Below, piece by piece: positions 9,951 through 19,705 of a stretch of 64,000 nucleotides of DNA (position 1 is the stretch's first letter; each line of letters opens with the position of its first letter). The DNA lies in NCBI RefSeq assembly GCF_013282725.1, contig NZ_CP054043.1, positions 2,604,001 to 2,668,000 of the forward strand, written 5' to 3'. The notes beneath the pieces are model-generated. The model was not told the DNA's origin. It did not search any database and saw only the letters and a program-made list of their open reading frames with translations. The stretch comes from Yersinia mollaretii ATCC 43969 (GTDB lineage: Bacteria > Pseudomonadota > Gammaproteobacteria > Enterobacterales > Enterobacteriaceae). The translations under genes and the position numbers were made by a program.

Positions 9951-9978
9951 ACGCCACGTTAACCTGTGGCGTTTTTTA
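9951..9978 (+). terminator. Terminator between the convergent pcp and gltA genes
   Basis: The 7-bp stem ACGCCAC (9951-9957) and GTGGCGT (9966-9972) is followed by T residues and preceded by a run of A residues. It can therefore end transcription from both the pcp side and the gltA side. Confidence 0.85.
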
Positions 9979-10000
9979 TTGAGCAGAAATGTGAGTCAGC

Positions 10001-11284
10001 TTATTTATTCAGCTGGCTTTTAAAATCACGCTCGGCATAACCGGTATAAAGCTGACGCGGACGGGCGATTTTGATGCCGTCATCGTGCATCTCATTCCAG
10101 TGAGCAATCCAGCCGATAGTACGAGCGATCGCGAACATCACCGTAAACATGGAAGAGGGAATTCCCATCGCTTTCAGGATGATACCTGAATAGAAGTCCA
10201 CGTTCGGATAGAGTTTTTTCTCAATGAAGTACGGGTCGTTCAGTGCGATACGTTCCAACTCCATCGCGACTTCCAGCAGGTTGTCGTTCAGATTCAGTTC
10301 TTTGAGCACTTCATGACAGGTTTCGCGCATCACGGTAGCGCGCGGGTCGTGGTTTTTATACACACGGTGACCAAAGCCCATCAGGCGGAATGAGTCATTT
10401 TTATCTTTCGCACGACGGATAAATTCAGGAATGTGCTCGACGGTTTTGATCTCTTCCAGCATCTTCAGGCAAGCTTCGTTCGCGCCACCGTGAGCAGGCC
10501 CCCACAGGGAGGCGATACCTGCGGCGATACAGGCAAACGGGTTAGCGCCAGAAGAGCCAGCGGTACGGACCGTCGAAGTCGAGGCGTTTTGTTCATGGTC
10601 GGCGTGCAGGATGAAAATGCGATCCATAGCGCGCTCAAGCACGGGGTTAACTTCATACTTTTCACAAGGCGTGGAGAACATCATGTGCAGGAAGTTACCG
10701 GCGTAAGAGAGGTCATTGCGCGGATAAACAAAAGGCTGGCCCAGTGAGTATTTGTAGCACATCGCGGCGACGGTCGGCATTTTGGACAGCAGACGGAAGG
10801 CGGTGATTTCACGATGGCGCTCATTATTTACATCCAGCGCATCATGGTAGAAAGCAGCCAGTGCGCCCGTGACCCCACACAATACGGCCATTGGGTGTGA
10901 ATCGCGGCGGAAACCGTGGAACAGACGGGTGATCTGCTCATGAATCATAGTATGGCGGGTGACCGTGGTTCTGAAGGTTTCATACTCTTCTGCGGTGGGC
11001 GTTTCGCCATACAGCAGAATGTAGCAAACTTCCAAATAGGTAGACTCTTTTGCCAGTTGGGCAATCGGGAAGCCACGGTGCAGCAGAATACCTTCATCAC
11101 CATCAATATAAGTGATTTTTGATTCGCAGGATGCGGTAGAGGTAAAACCGGGGTCAAAGGTAAAATACCCTTTAGAACCTAAGGTACGGACGTCAATAAC
11201 GTCAGTACCGAGGGTTGGGGATAGCACGCCCAGTTCGATCGCAGCTTCGCCTTCCAGATTCAGCGTCGCCTTTTTGTTAGCCAT
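10001..11284 (-). CDS. gltA: Citrate synthase (type II)
   Basis: This 427-residue enzyme condenses oxaloacetate and acetyl-CoA to citrate, the entry step of the TCA cycle. Length equals E. coli GltA. Active-site regions are present: [14 protein letters not shown] with the first catalytic histidine, [14 protein letters not shown] with the second, and NVDFYSGI with the catalytic aspartate. On the minus strand AAGGAG precedes the ATG. It is divergent from sdhC across a 0.7-kb control region, as in E. coli. The hexameric, NADH-sensitive form is expected from the family. Confidence 0.98.
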   Translation of the reverse strand: MANKKATLNLEGEAAIELGVLSPTLGTDVIDVRTLGSKGYFTFDPGFTSTASCESKITYIDGDEGILLHRGFPIAQLAKESTYLEVCYILLYGETPTAEEYETFRTTVTRHTMIHEQITRLFHGFRRDSHPMAVLCGVTGALAAFYHDALDVNNERHREITAFRLLSKMPTVAAMCYKYSLGQPFVYPRNDLSYAGNFLHMMFSTPCEKYEVNPVLERAMDRIFILHADHEQNASTSTVRTAGSSGANPFACIAAGIASLWGPAHGGANEACLKMLEEIKTVEHIPEFIRRAKDKNDSFRLMGFGHRVYKNHDPRATVMRETCHEVLKELNLNDNLLEVAMELERIALNDPYFIEKKLYPNVDFYSGIILKAMGIPSSMFTVMFAIARTIGWIAHWNEMHDDGIKIARPRQLYTGYAERDFKSQLNK

Positions 11285-11718
11285 TTACAGTCTCCTTAGC
11301 GCTTATTTTAAAACCTCTAACAACTAAAATAGCTTACATGCCTGTGAGGCAGCACTGCTCTGTTTTATTCATCGTTTATCCTTCTGACTTGATGTTGTTG
11401 CGTCGTCAAGTTCTTGGGATATAGAACGCGATTTAGGGTACAGAGTATATTGCCAATGCGGCCCGTGATCCGACTCGCTGGATCAACATGGGTGTTATAA
11501 AGTTGTTAACGATTTGTCAGGTTCTTATCTTTTATATTTCATTGCCTACGATTTGTATGGGGATATTCACTCATCACACTGTTACATAACTCGCGCTTAT
11601 GGGGAAGTGTATACGCAGACATTTGGTGAATGATATGGCTTATTCCTACTTTAGTTGTAATTTAAATGTTTATTCTTTGTCAAATCAGATAATTAATTTT
11701 ATGTAAATTATGTAAATC

Positions 11719-11732
11719 GTGATCGTAATCAC
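11719..11732. promoter_or_regulatory. CRP-like site upstream of sdhC
   Basis: GTGA-TCGTAA-TCAC keeps both inner half-sites of the CRP consensus TGTGA-N6-TCACA, and only the outermost base on each side differs. It lies about 50 bases before the sdhC -35 hexamer. Catabolite control of sdh and gltA is known in E. coli. Binding here is inferred. Confidence 0.55.
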
Positions 11733-11770
11733 TGTTCAGGGGAAATGTTCCCAATCAGATTGTGTGGGAA

Positions 11771-11799
11771 TTGTAATAAGAATGTGAACCCCCTATACT
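11771..11799 (+). promoter_or_regulatory. Sigma-70 promoter of the sdhCDAB-sucABCD operon
   Basis: TTGTAA (11771-11776) and TATACT (11794-11799) are separated by 17 bases, which fits the sigma-70 consensus. The bases after the -10 box resemble the E. coli sdh start region. Confidence 0.75.
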
Positions 11800-11967
11800 G
11801 CCGCCAGGTCTCCGGATTACCCTGAAGTAGGAGCACCCAGCGTTATAAAGAGCACACCTTTTAAGCATTCAGGATGTGATGTCTAAATGGGTGATGTGAA
11901 GGGTTTAAACCCTTAACGCTGTCTGATTCCCACTAAGGCCCGGAGGATGGAAATTAATAAGAGCTGT

Positions 11968-12357
11968 GTGGGCAAAAACGTGAAAAAACAAAGACCTGTC
12001 AATTTGGATCTGCAAACGATCCGATTTCCTGTTACTGCGATAGCGTCCATTTTACACCGCGTCTCTGGCGTAATGACTTTCGTTGCCGTGGGTATCCTCC
12101 TTTGGCTGTTAGGTTTGTCAGTTTCCTCGCAAGATGGATTCATGCAAGCTGCGGCGATCATGAATAGCTTTATTGTTAAATTCATCTTCTGGGGAATACT
12201 CACTGCGCTGGCCTATCACGTTTGCGGTGGCATTCGCCACTTGCTGATGGATTTCGGCTATATCGAAGAGAGCTTGGCTGCGGGGACCCGCTCCGCCCAA
12301 GTTGCAATGGTGTTAACCTTGGTGCTGTCAGTTTTAGCTGGAGTCCTCGTATGGTAA
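11968..12357 (+). CDS. sdhC: Succinate dehydrogenase cytochrome b556 subunit
   Basis: This is a 129-residue membrane anchor with three transmembrane helices. It helps bind heme b and ubiquinone. The N-terminal [20 protein letters not shown] and the run SILHRVSGV, with the quinone-site serine and arginine, are nearly identical to E. coli. [12 protein letters not shown] carries the likely heme-ligand histidine. The start is not certain. GTG at 11968 gives the E. coli length. The upstream ATG at 11947 would add seven residues but touches its own CGGAGG sequence with no spacing. The gene overlaps sdhD by 7 bases. Confidence 0.9.
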   Translation: MGKNVKKQRPVNLDLQTIRFPVTAIASILHRVSGVMTFVAVGILLWLLGLSVSSQDGFMQAAAIMNSFIVKFIFWGILTALAYHVCGGIRHLLMDFGYIEESLAAGTRSAQVAMVLTLVLSVLAGVLVW

Positions 12358-12698
12358 GCAATGCTTCTGCGTTAGGGCGTAATGGAGTACACGACTGGCT
12401 GTTACTGCGTGCTTCTGCAATCGTCATCACTCTATATATTCTTTATATTCTGGGCTTCGTGGTTATCGTCCCAGATATCACCTATGAAATCTGGCGTGGC
12501 TTCTTTGCCTCGCACATCACAAAAGTGTTTACCCTGCTGACTCTGCTGTCGATTCTGGTTCACGCCTGGATTGGCCTGTGGCAGGTATTAACGGACTATA
12601 TTAAGCCGCTAGCGATCCGACTGGTGTTACAGCTTGCCGTCGTGATTACGCTGCTGGTTTATCTCTTATATGGAACTATTGTGGTGTGGGGTGCTTAA
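12351..12698 (+). CDS. sdhD: Succinate dehydrogenase membrane anchor subunit
   Basis: This 115-residue protein with three transmembrane helices forms the second half of the membrane domain of complex [19 protein letters not shown] is the conserved N-terminal part. [16 protein letters not shown] holds the region of the heme ligand and the quinone-site aspartate-tyrosine pair. Length equals E. coli SdhD. ATG at 12351 overlaps the end of sdhC, and the stop is directly followed by the ATG of sdhA, so the cistrons are tightly coupled. Confidence 0.95.
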   Translation: MVSNASALGRNGVHDWLLLRASAIVITLYILYILGFVVIVPDITYEIWRGFFASHITKVFTLLTLLSILVHAWIGLWQVLTDYIKPLAIRLVLQLAVVITLLVYLLYGTIVVWGA

Positions 12699-14465
12699 AT
12701 GAAACTGCCGGTCAGAGAGTTTGATGCTGTTGTTGTCGGTGCGGGTGGTGCAGGTATGCGCGCCGCGCTGCAAATTTCACAAATGGGGCTATCTTGCGCC
12801 CTGATATCAAAAGTTTTCCCCACTCGTTCCCATACTGTGTCTGCGCAGGGCGGTATTACCGTCGCGCTGGGTAATACCCACGAAGACAACTGGGAATGGC
12901 ATATGTATGACACGGTAAAAGGCTCCGATTATATCGGTGACCAAGATGCCATCGAATATATGTGCAAAACCGGTCCAGAAGCGGTTCTGGAACTGGAACA
13001 TATGGGTTTACCGTTCTCCCGTTTAGAAGATGGCAGCATTTATCAGCGGCCATTCGGTGGGCAGTCGCTGAACTTCGGCGGTGGGCAAGCGGCGCGTACA
13101 GCGGCGGCGGCTGACCGTACTGGACATGCGCTGTTGCACACCCTTTATCAACAAAACCTGAAAAACCACACCACCATCTTCTCCGAATGGTATGCGTTGG
13201 ATTTAGTGAAGAATCAGGATGGCGCTTTTGTTGGTTGTACTGCTATCTGCATCGAAACCGGTGAAGTGGTCTATTTCAAAGCACGGGCAACGATATTAGC
13301 CACTGGCGGGGCTGGGCGTATTTATCAATCCACCACCAATGCGCACATTAATACCGGTGACGGCGTTGGCATGGCTCTGCGCGCCGGAGTCCCAGTGCAG
13401 GACATGGAAATGTGGCAGTTCCACCCGACGGGTATCGCCGGAGCGGGGGTGCTGGTGACAGAAGGTTGCCGTGGTGAAGGCGGCTATCTGCTGAACAAAC
13501 ATGGCGAGCGCTTTATGGAACGTTATGCCCCGAATGCCAAAGATTTGGCGGGTCGTGACGTCGTGGCGCGTTCCATTATGATCGAAATCCGTGAAGGCCG
13601 TGGCTGTGAGGGTCCGTGGGGGCCACATGCCAAACTGAAACTGGATCACTTGGGTAAAGATGTATTGGAGTCCCGTCTGCCGGGTATTCTTGAGTTATCA
13701 CGTACCTTTGCTCACGTCGATCCGATCAAAGAACCTATCCCAGTCATCCCAACTTGCCACTACATGATGGGCGGAATTCCGACCAAAGTGACGGGTCAGG
13801 CGATCACAGTCAATGAAAAGGGCGAAGATGTCGTCATCCCAGGCCTGTTTGCTGTCGGTGAAATTGCCTGTGTTTCTGTCCATGGCGCAAACCGTCTGGG
13901 CGGTAACTCATTACTGGACTTGGTGGTCTTTGGTCGCGCAGCCGGTATGCATCTGCAAGAGTCATTGATGGAGCAGGGGGCTAGCCGCGATGCCAGCGAT
14001 TCGGATATTGAAGCCTCACTGGAGCGCATGAATCGTTGGAACAATACCCGTTCAGGTGAAGACCCGGTTGAGATCCGCAAAGCATTACAAGCTTGTATGC
14101 AGAATAACTTCTCGGTCTTCCGTGAAGGTGATGCCATGGCAAACGGCTTGGAAGAACTAAAAACTATCCGCGAACGTCTGCAAAATGCCCGTCTGGATGA
14201 CACTTCTAGCGAGTTCAATACCCAACGTATTGAATGTCTGGAGTTGGATAACTTGATGGAAACTGCGTTTTCCACCGCCGTGTCAGCAAACTTCCGTACT
14301 GAAAGTCGTGGTGCACATAGCCGCTTCGACTTCCCAGAACGTGATGATGCGAACTGGCTGTGTCACTCGCTGTATTTGCCAGACACTGAAAGCATGACCC
14401 GCCGTGAGGTAAACATGCAACCTAAGTTACGCGCGGCTTTCCCGCCGAAAGTGCGTTCTTATTAA
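12699..14465 (+). CDS. sdhA: Succinate dehydrogenase flavoprotein subunit
   Basis: This is the 588-residue catalytic subunit of complex II, which oxidises succinate to fumarate on the cytoplasmic face. The FAD-binding GAGGAGM lies at about 14-20. H45 in [10 protein letters not shown] is the residue that binds FAD covalently in the family. The capping-domain run [15 protein letters not shown] and the block [19 protein letters not shown] are present. Length equals E. coli SdhA. It starts immediately after the sdhD stop codon. Confidence 0.98.
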   Translation: MKLPVREFDAVVVGAGGAGMRAALQISQMGLSCALISKVFPTRSHTVSAQGGITVALGNTHEDNWEWHMYDTVKGSDYIGDQDAIEYMCKTGPEAVLELEHMGLPFSRLEDGSIYQRPFGGQSLNFGGGQAARTAAAADRTGHALLHTLYQQNLKNHTTIFSEWYALDLVKNQDGAFVGCTAICIETGEVVYFKARATILATGGAGRIYQSTTNAHINTGDGVGMALRAGVPVQDMEMWQFHPTGIAGAGVLVTEGCRGEGGYLLNKHGERFMERYAPNAKDLAGRDVVARSIMIEIREGRGCEGPWGPHAKLKLDHLGKDVLESRLPGILELSRTFAHVDPIKEPIPVIPTCHYMMGGIPTKVTGQAITVNEKGEDVVIPGLFAVGEIACVSVHGANRLGGNSLLDLVVFGRAAGMHLQESLMEQGASRDASDSDIEASLERMNRWNNTRSGEDPVEIRKALQACMQNNFSVFREGDAMANGLEELKTIRERLQNARLDDTSSEFNTQRIECLELDNLMETAFSTAVSANFRTESRGAHSRFDFPERDDANWLCHSLYLPDTESMTRREVNMQPKLRAAFPPKVRSY

Positions 14466-14519
14466 TGCATGTGTTGTGTTGATAGGGTTAAACCCTAATC
14501 CGTTGCGGAGGAATAGATC

Positions 14520-15236
14520 ATGAAGCTTGAGTTTTCAATTTATCGCTACAACCCGGACGTCGATGACGCGCCGCACATGCAAGAGTATACGCTGGAAGCG
14601 GAAGAGGGTCGGGACATGATGTTGCTGGATGCACTTATCCAGTTGAAAGAAAAGGATCCGACACTGTCGTTTCGCCGTTCATGCCGTGAAGGTGTTTGTG
14701 GTTCTGATGGCCTGAATATGAATGGCAAAAACGGCTTGGCTTGCATCACGCCGATTTCAGCTTTGCAAAAGGGCAATAAGAAGATTGTGATTCGCCCATT
14801 GCCGGGGTTGCCGGTGGTGCGGGATTTAGTCGTCGATATGGGGCAGTTTTATACTCAGTACGAGAAAATTAAACCTTACCTATTAAATGACGGCAAAAAT
14901 CCACCCGCACGTGAGCATTTGCAGTCGCCAGAACAGCGCGAGAAGCTGGATGGTCTGTACGAGTGCATCATGTGTGCTTGCTGCTCAACCTCTTGCCCGT
15001 CATTCTGGTGGAATCCAGATAAGTTTGTCGGTCCAGCAGGGTTACTGGCTGCCTACCGCTTCCTGATAGATAGCCGTGACACTGAAACAACAGCACGTTT
15101 GGATGATCTGGACGACGCTTTTAGTGTTTTCCGCTGCCATAGCATCATGAATTGTGTCAGTGTTTGTCCTAAGGGCCTTAACCCGACCCAAGCGATTGGT
15201 CACATCAAATCTATGTTATTGCAGCGTAGTGCATGA
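14520..15236 (+). CDS. sdhB: Succinate dehydrogenase iron-sulfur subunit
   Basis: This 238-residue protein carries the three iron-sulfur clusters that pass electrons from SdhA to ubiquinone. The [2Fe-2S] cysteines are C55, C60 and C75. The ferredoxin-like part has CIMCACCSTSCP (C149, C152, C155, C159) and CHSIMNCVSVCPKG (C206, C212, C216). ATG at 14520 follows GCGGAGG. The last 18 bases of the gene are part of a 21-bp sequence that is repeated directly after the stop codon. Confidence 0.98.
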   Translation: MKLEFSIYRYNPDVDDAPHMQEYTLEAEEGRDMMLLDALIQLKEKDPTLSFRRSCREGVCGSDGLNMNGKNGLACITPISALQKGNKKIVIRPLPGLPVVRDLVVDMGQFYTQYEKIKPYLLNDGKNPPAREHLQSPEQREKLDGLYECIMCACCSTSCPSFWWNPDKFVGPAGLLAAYRFLIDSRDTETTARLDDLDDAFSVFRCHSIMNCVSVCPKGLNPTQAIGHIKSMLLQRSA

Positions 15237-15260
15237 TAGTTGCAGCGTAGTGCATGATAG
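15219..15260 (+). repeat. 21-bp tandem duplication across the sdhB stop codon
   Basis: The 21 bases at 15219-15239, which include the sdhB stop codon, are repeated exactly at 15240-15260. A third, diverged copy (TTGCAACGCAGTGCATGATG) begins at 15287. The duplication leaves the SdhB reading frame intact because the stop lies in the first copy. Confidence 0.9.
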
Positions 15261-15534
15261 TCAAAGCGTTGCGAATAGAATGATAGTTGCAACGCAGTGC
15301 ATGATGTGAGTTTATTAACCTGGGGAATGGTTCCCCAGGTCGCTTTAAGGTAGGGAATCTCTAAAAGCGGGCGCGCTGTCCATTTTTAGAGGTTCCTTGA
15401 ACGGGACCGTTAAGGTCCATAACAGAACGTGCATTGAGCATGTCGAGTGAACCGTTTTTACGGCAAACCGTTGATATTACGGTGTATATGTTAACCACGG
15501 CGAAAACTGAAGCTTCAAAGCTTAAGGGATCATG
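15237..15534 (+). other. Structured sdhB-sucA intercistronic region
   Basis: No gene is visible in this gap of 298 bases. After the tandem duplication there is a 9-bp perfect hairpin (CCTGGGGAA 15319-15327, TTCCCCAGG 15331-15339). A 13-bp hairpin with one G-T pair follows (15354-15366 with 15384-15396). Neither has a T tract, so they are more likely to tune mRNA stability or sdh/suc ratios than to end transcription. A sucA promoter may lie here, as in E. coli, but I could not define it. Confidence 0.65.
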
Positions 15535-18342
15535 ATGCAGAACGGCGCAATGAAGGCCTGGCTGGATTCCTCCTATCTGGCGGGCGCGAACCAGTCCTAC
15601 ATAGAGCAGCTCTATGAAGACTTTTTAACTGATCCTGGTTCCGTTGATGATAGTTGGCGTTCAATTTTTCAACAACTACCAATGACGGGTGTAAAACCTG
15701 ATCAGTTCCACTCTCAAACGCGTGAGTATTTCCGTCGCTTGGCGAAGGACCCCTCGCGTTATAACTCATCCATCAGCGATCCTGAAAATGATGCCAAGCA
15801 AGTCAAGGTGTTGCAGTTAATCAACGCCTTCCGCTTCCGTGGCCATCAACATGCCAATCTTGACCCACTCGGTTTGTGGAAGCAGGAGTCTGTTCCAGAC
15901 CTCGAGCCTTCCTACCACAACCTGACTGAGGCCGATTTCCAGAACACCTTCAATGTAGGCTCTTTTGCTATTGGCAAAGAGACCATGAAGCTGTCTGATC
16001 TGTATGCAGCCCTGAAGCAGACCTACTGCGGCTCTATTGGCGCTGAATACATGCACATCACTAACACTGAAGAGAAACGCTGGATTCAACAGCGGATTGA
16101 GTCGGTGGTTGGGAAACCGACATTCAGCGAAGAAGAGAAGCGCCGCTTCCTGAGCGAACTGACTGCCGCTGAAGGTCTGGAACGTTATCTCGGGGCCAAA
16201 TTCCCCGGCGCTAAGCGCTTCTCGTTGGAGGGCGGCGATTCGCTGGTCACCATGCTCAAAGAGATGATTCGCCATGCCGGTAAGAATGGCACACGTGAAG
16301 TGGTGCTGGGGATGGCTCACCGTGGCCGCCTGAACGTATTGATTAACGTGTTGGGTAAGAAACCGGAAGATCTGTTTGATGAGTTTGCCGGTAAGCATAA
16401 AGAGCATCTGGGCACCGGTGACGTTAAATACCATCAGGGCTTCTCATCTGATGTGGAGACCGAAGGCGGCCTAGTTCACTTGGCGCTGGCCTTTAACCCA
16501 TCCCATCTGGAGATTGTTAGCCCGGTGGTGATCGGATCTGTGCGCGCACGTCGTGACCGTTTGGATGAGGCCCGTAGCAACATGGTCTTGCCAATCACCA
16601 TTCATGGTGATGCGGCGATTACCGGTCAGGGTGTCGTGCAAGAGACCTTGAACATGTCACAAGCTCGCGGCTATGAAGTCGGCGGAACTGTGCGCATTGT
16701 TATCAACAACCAGATTGGGTTTACCACCTCGAATCCGCTGGATGCACGTTCTACTCAGTACTGTACTGATATTGCCAAAATGGTACAGGCACCGATTTTC
16801 CACGTGAATGCTGATGATCCTGAAGCTGTGGCGTTTGTGACTCGTCTGGCGTTGGATTTCCGTAACACCTTTAAACGTGACGTGATGATTGATCTGGTGT
16901 GTTACCGCCGCCATGGGCATAACGAAGCTGATGAGCCAAGTGCAACACAGCCCGTGATGTATCAGAAGATCAAAAAACACCCGACACCACGCAAAATCTA
17001 TGCTGACAAGCTGACCGAGCAACAGATCGCGACCTTGGAAGATGCCACGGAGATGGTCAATCTGTACCGTGATGCATTGGATGGCGGCGAATGTGTGGTG
17101 GAAGAGTGGCGTCCGATGAATCTGCAATCCTTCACATGGTCGCCGTATCTGAACCATGAATGGGATGAAGAATATCCAAGCAAAGTTGAAATGAAACGCC
17201 TGCAAGATTTGGCGCGTCGAATCAGCCATGCGCCAGACGCCATTGAAATGCAATCCCGTGTCGCTAAGATTTATAGCGATCGCGCCTTGATGGCAAGCGG
17301 CGAGAAGCCATTCGACTGGGGTGGGGCTGAAACACTGGCCTACGCCACACTGGTCGATGAAGGTATTCCGATTCGCCTGTCGGGCGAAGATGCGGGGCGC
17401 GGAACCTTCTTCCATCGTCATGCGGTGATCCATAATCAGAAAAATGGTTCTGTTTATGTGCCACTGTCGAATGTGCACAGCGGGCAGGGCGATTTCCAAG
17501 TTTGGGACTCCGTGCTGTCGGAAGAGGCGGTCTTGGCATTCGAATATGGCTACGCCACCGCAGAACCCCGCACCCTGACTATCTGGGAAGCTCAGTTTGG
17601 TGACTTTGCCAACGGGGCTCAGGTGGTTATCGATCAGTTCATCAGCTCCGGTGAGCAGAAATGGGGTCGGATGTGTGGTCTGGTGATGCTGCTGCCACAT
17701 GGCTACGAAGGCCAAGGGCCAGAGCACTCCTCTGCGCGGTTGGAACGCTACTTGCAACTTTGTGCTGAGCAAAATATGCAAGTGTGTATTCCATCAACGC
17801 CAGCACAGGTTTACCACATGATTCGCCGTCAGGCGCTACGTGGTATGCGCCGTCCGCTGGTAGTGATGTCACCGAAGTCATTATTGCGCCATCCGTTAGC
17901 CATATCCTCTCTGGACGAATTGGCGAATGGCAGCTTCTTGCCTGCTATCGGTGAAGTTGACGAAATGGACCCGAAAGGCGTTAAGCGTGTCGTGATGTGT
18001 TCTGGCAAGGTCTATTATGATCTGTTGGAACAGCGCCGCAAGAATGGGCAAACCGATGTCGCTATCGTGCGTATCGAGCAGCTTTATCCGTTCCCGCACC
18101 ACGCCGTTCAAGCTGTATTGGAGCAATTTGCTCACGTGCATGATTTCGTCTGGTGTCAGGAAGAGCCACTTAATCAGGGTGCATGGTATTGCAGCCAACA
18201 CAACTTCCGCGAAGTGATTCCATTTGGTGCTTCCTTGCGTTATGCAGGCCGCCCGGCATCCGCTTCACCGGCAGTTGGATACATTTCCGTACACCAGAAA
18301 CAACAACAAGCTCTGGTTAATGACGCGCTGACCGTTGAATAG
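15535..18342 (+). CDS. sucA: 2-oxoglutarate dehydrogenase E1 component
   Basis: This 935-residue thiamine-diphosphate enzyme decarboxylates 2-oxoglutarate and transfers the succinyl group to SucB. The start MQNGAMKAWLDSSYLAG matches the E. coli form. GMAHRGRLNVL and GDAAITGQGVVQET belong to the cofactor domain, and VCYRRHGHNEADEP and HGYEGQGPEHSSARLER are hallmark runs of E1o. Two ATG codons lie in tandem. The second, at 15535, is preferred because AAGGGA at 15524-15529 is better spaced and the length agrees with E. coli (933 aa). Confidence 0.97.
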   Translation: MQNGAMKAWLDSSYLAGANQSYIEQLYEDFLTDPGSVDDSWRSIFQQLPMTGVKPDQFHSQTREYFRRLAKDPSRYNSSISDPENDAKQVKVLQLINAFRFRGHQHANLDPLGLWKQESVPDLEPSYHNLTEADFQNTFNVGSFAIGKETMKLSDLYAALKQTYCGSIGAEYMHITNTEEKRWIQQRIESVVGKPTFSEEEKRRFLSELTAAEGLERYLGAKFPGAKRFSLEGGDSLVTMLKEMIRHAGKNGTREVVLGMAHRGRLNVLINVLGKKPEDLFDEFAGKHKEHLGTGDVKYHQGFSSDVETEGGLVHLALAFNPSHLEIVSPVVIGSVRARRDRLDEARSNMVLPITIHGDAAITGQGVVQETLNMSQARGYEVGGTVRIVINNQIGFTTSNPLDARSTQYCTDIAKMVQAPIFHVNADDPEAVAFVTRLALDFRNTFKRDVMIDLVCYRRHGHNEADEPSATQPVMYQKIKKHPTPRKIYADKLTEQQIATLEDATEMVNLYRDALDGGECVVEEWRPMNLQSFTWSPYLNHEWDEEYPSKVEMKRLQDLARRISHAPDAIEMQSRVAKIYSDRALMASGEKPFDWGGAETLAYATLVDEGIPIRLSGEDAGRGTFFHRHAVIHNQKNGSVYVPLSNVHSGQGDFQVWDSVLSEEAVLAFEYGYATAEPRTLTIWEAQFGDFANGAQVVIDQFISSGEQKWGRMCGLVMLLPHGYEGQGPEHSSARLERYLQLCAEQNMQVCIPSTPAQVYHMIRRQALRGMRRPLVVMSPKSLLRHPLAISSLDELANGSFLPAIGEVDEMDPKGVKRVVMCSGKVYYDLLEQRRKNGQTDVAIVRIEQLYPFPHHAVQAVLEQFAHVHDFVWCQEEPLNQGAWYCSQHNFREVIPFGASLRYAGRPASASPAVGYISVHQKQQQALVNDALTVE

Positions 18343-18371
18343 CGAATCGGTTAACACATAAAGGATAGAGA

Positions 18372-19592
18372 ATGAGTAGCGTAGATATTAATGTTCCTGA
18401 CCTCCCTGAGTCTGTTGCCGATGGCTCTGTTGCCACCTGGCACAAAAAACCGGGTGACATCGTTAAGCGTGATGAAGTACTGGTTGAGATTGAAACAGAC
18501 AAAGTGATTCTGGAAGTGCCGGCCAGTCAGGACGGTATTTTGGATGCCATTTTGGAAGATGAAGGCGCGACAGTCACTTCACGTCAAGTTTTGGGCCGCA
18601 TTCGTCCAAGTGATAGTTCAGGCAAGCCGACAGAAGAAAAGAGCCAGAGCACGGAGTCCACTCCTGCTCAGCGCCAGACGGCTAGCTTGGAAGAAGAGAG
18701 CAACGATAGCCTCAGCCCGGCGATTCGTCGCCTGATTGCTGAACATGACCTTGATGCTACCGCCATTAAAGGCAGCGGTGTGGGTGGTCGAATCACACGT
18801 GAAGATGTGGATAGCCATTTGGCAAATCGCAAAGCTGCGCCAGCCGCCGTTGAAGCGAAAGTTGAAGCCGCAGCGCCAGCCGCATTGGCGGGCCGCAGTG
18901 AAAAACGCGTGCCAATGACTCGCCTGCGTAAACGTGTTGCTGAGCGCCTGTTGGAAGCTAAAAATAGCACCGCGATGTTGACCACGTTTAACGAAATCAA
19001 CATGAAGCCAATCATGGATCTGCGTAAGCAGTACGGTGATGCTTTCGAGAAACGCCACGGTGTCCGCTTGGGCTTTATGTCCTTCTATATCAAAGCGGTT
19101 GTTGAAGCACTGAAACGCTATCCTGAAGTGAATGCTTCCCTCGATGGCGAAGACGTGGTTTACCACAACTACTTTGATATCAGCATTGCTGTATCTACCC
19201 CGCGCGGTCTGGTGACCCCAGTTTTGCGTGATGTCGATACTATGGGCATGGCGGATATTGAGAAGAAAATCAAAGAATTGGCTGTCAAAGGCCGTGACGG
19301 CAAACTGAAAGTTGAAGAGCTGACTGGCGGTAATTTCACTATTACTAATGGCGGTGTTTTTGGCTCACTAATGTCGACGCCGATCATTAACCCACCACAG
19401 AGCGCGATCCTTGGGATGCATGCCATCAAAGATCGCCCAATGGCGGTCAATGGTCAGGTAGTGATTCTGCCAATGATGTATCTGGCACTCTCCTACGATC
19501 ACCGCTTAATCGATGGCCGCGAGTCCGTGGGTTATCTGGTGACAGTGAAGGAGATGCTGGAAGATCCAGCTCGCTTGCTGCTCGACGTATAA
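18372..19592 (+). CDS. sucB: Dihydrolipoyl succinyltransferase (E2o)
   Basis: This is the 406-residue core of the 2-oxoglutarate dehydrogenase complex. Its N-terminal lipoyl domain carries the lipoylated lysine K44 in [13 protein letters not shown] linker rich in Ser/Gln/Thr follows. The peripheral-subunit-binding domain lies at about 112-148 ([20 protein letters not shown]). After an Ala/Pro-rich linker comes the catalytic domain, ending with the active-site run [14 protein letters not shown]. It transfers succinyl groups to CoA. AAAGGA precedes the ATG. The E3 partner (Lpd) is not in the window. Confidence 0.98.
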   Translation: MSSVDINVPDLPESVADGSVATWHKKPGDIVKRDEVLVEIETDKVILEVPASQDGILDAILEDEGATVTSRQVLGRIRPSDSSGKPTEEKSQSTESTPAQRQTASLEEESNDSLSPAIRRLIAEHDLDATAIKGSGVGGRITREDVDSHLANRKAAPAAVEAKVEAAAPAALAGRSEKRVPMTRLRKRVAERLLEAKNSTAMLTTFNEINMKPIMDLRKQYGDAFEKRHGVRLGFMSFYIKAVVEALKRYPEVNASLDGEDVVYHNYFDISIAVSTPRGLVTPVLRDVDTMGMADIEKKIKELAVKGRDGKLKVEELTGGNFTITNGGVFGSLMSTPIINPPQSAILGMHAIKDRPMAVNGQVVILPMMYLALSYDHRLIDGRESVGYLVTVKEMLEDPARLLLDV

Positions 19593-19614
19593 AAAAGATA
19601 AATGACAAGGTTAG

Positions 19615-19656
19615 CCTGATTGCAAGGTGTTGATTACCTGCCTCCGCGCAATCAGG
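19615..19656 (+). other. Hairpin in the sucB-sucC intercistronic gap
   Basis: CCTGATTGC (19615-19623) pairs perfectly with GCAATCAGG (19648-19656). The 24-base loop can itself pair weakly. No T tract follows, so read-through into sucC is expected. Confidence 0.6.
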
Positions 19657-19705
19657 TTGCTTAAAAGGCTTCGGCCCATCTCAGACCTTATATGGATAGA
19701 ACATC

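Larger units (their letters stand above)
11285..11967. other. Divergent gltA-sdhC control region
   Basis: No gene is visible. The region carries the sdhC promoter and a CRP-like site (listed separately). The mRNA leader after 11799, with GCCGCCAGGTCTCCGG, resembles that of E. coli sdhC as I remember it. The gltA promoter must also lie here, but I could not fix its hexamers with confidence. Confidence 0.7.

Noticed and set aside
15237..15534. Possible truncated gene between sdhB and sucA
   Set aside because: Stops occur in all frames. The content is explained by the tandem duplication and hairpins.
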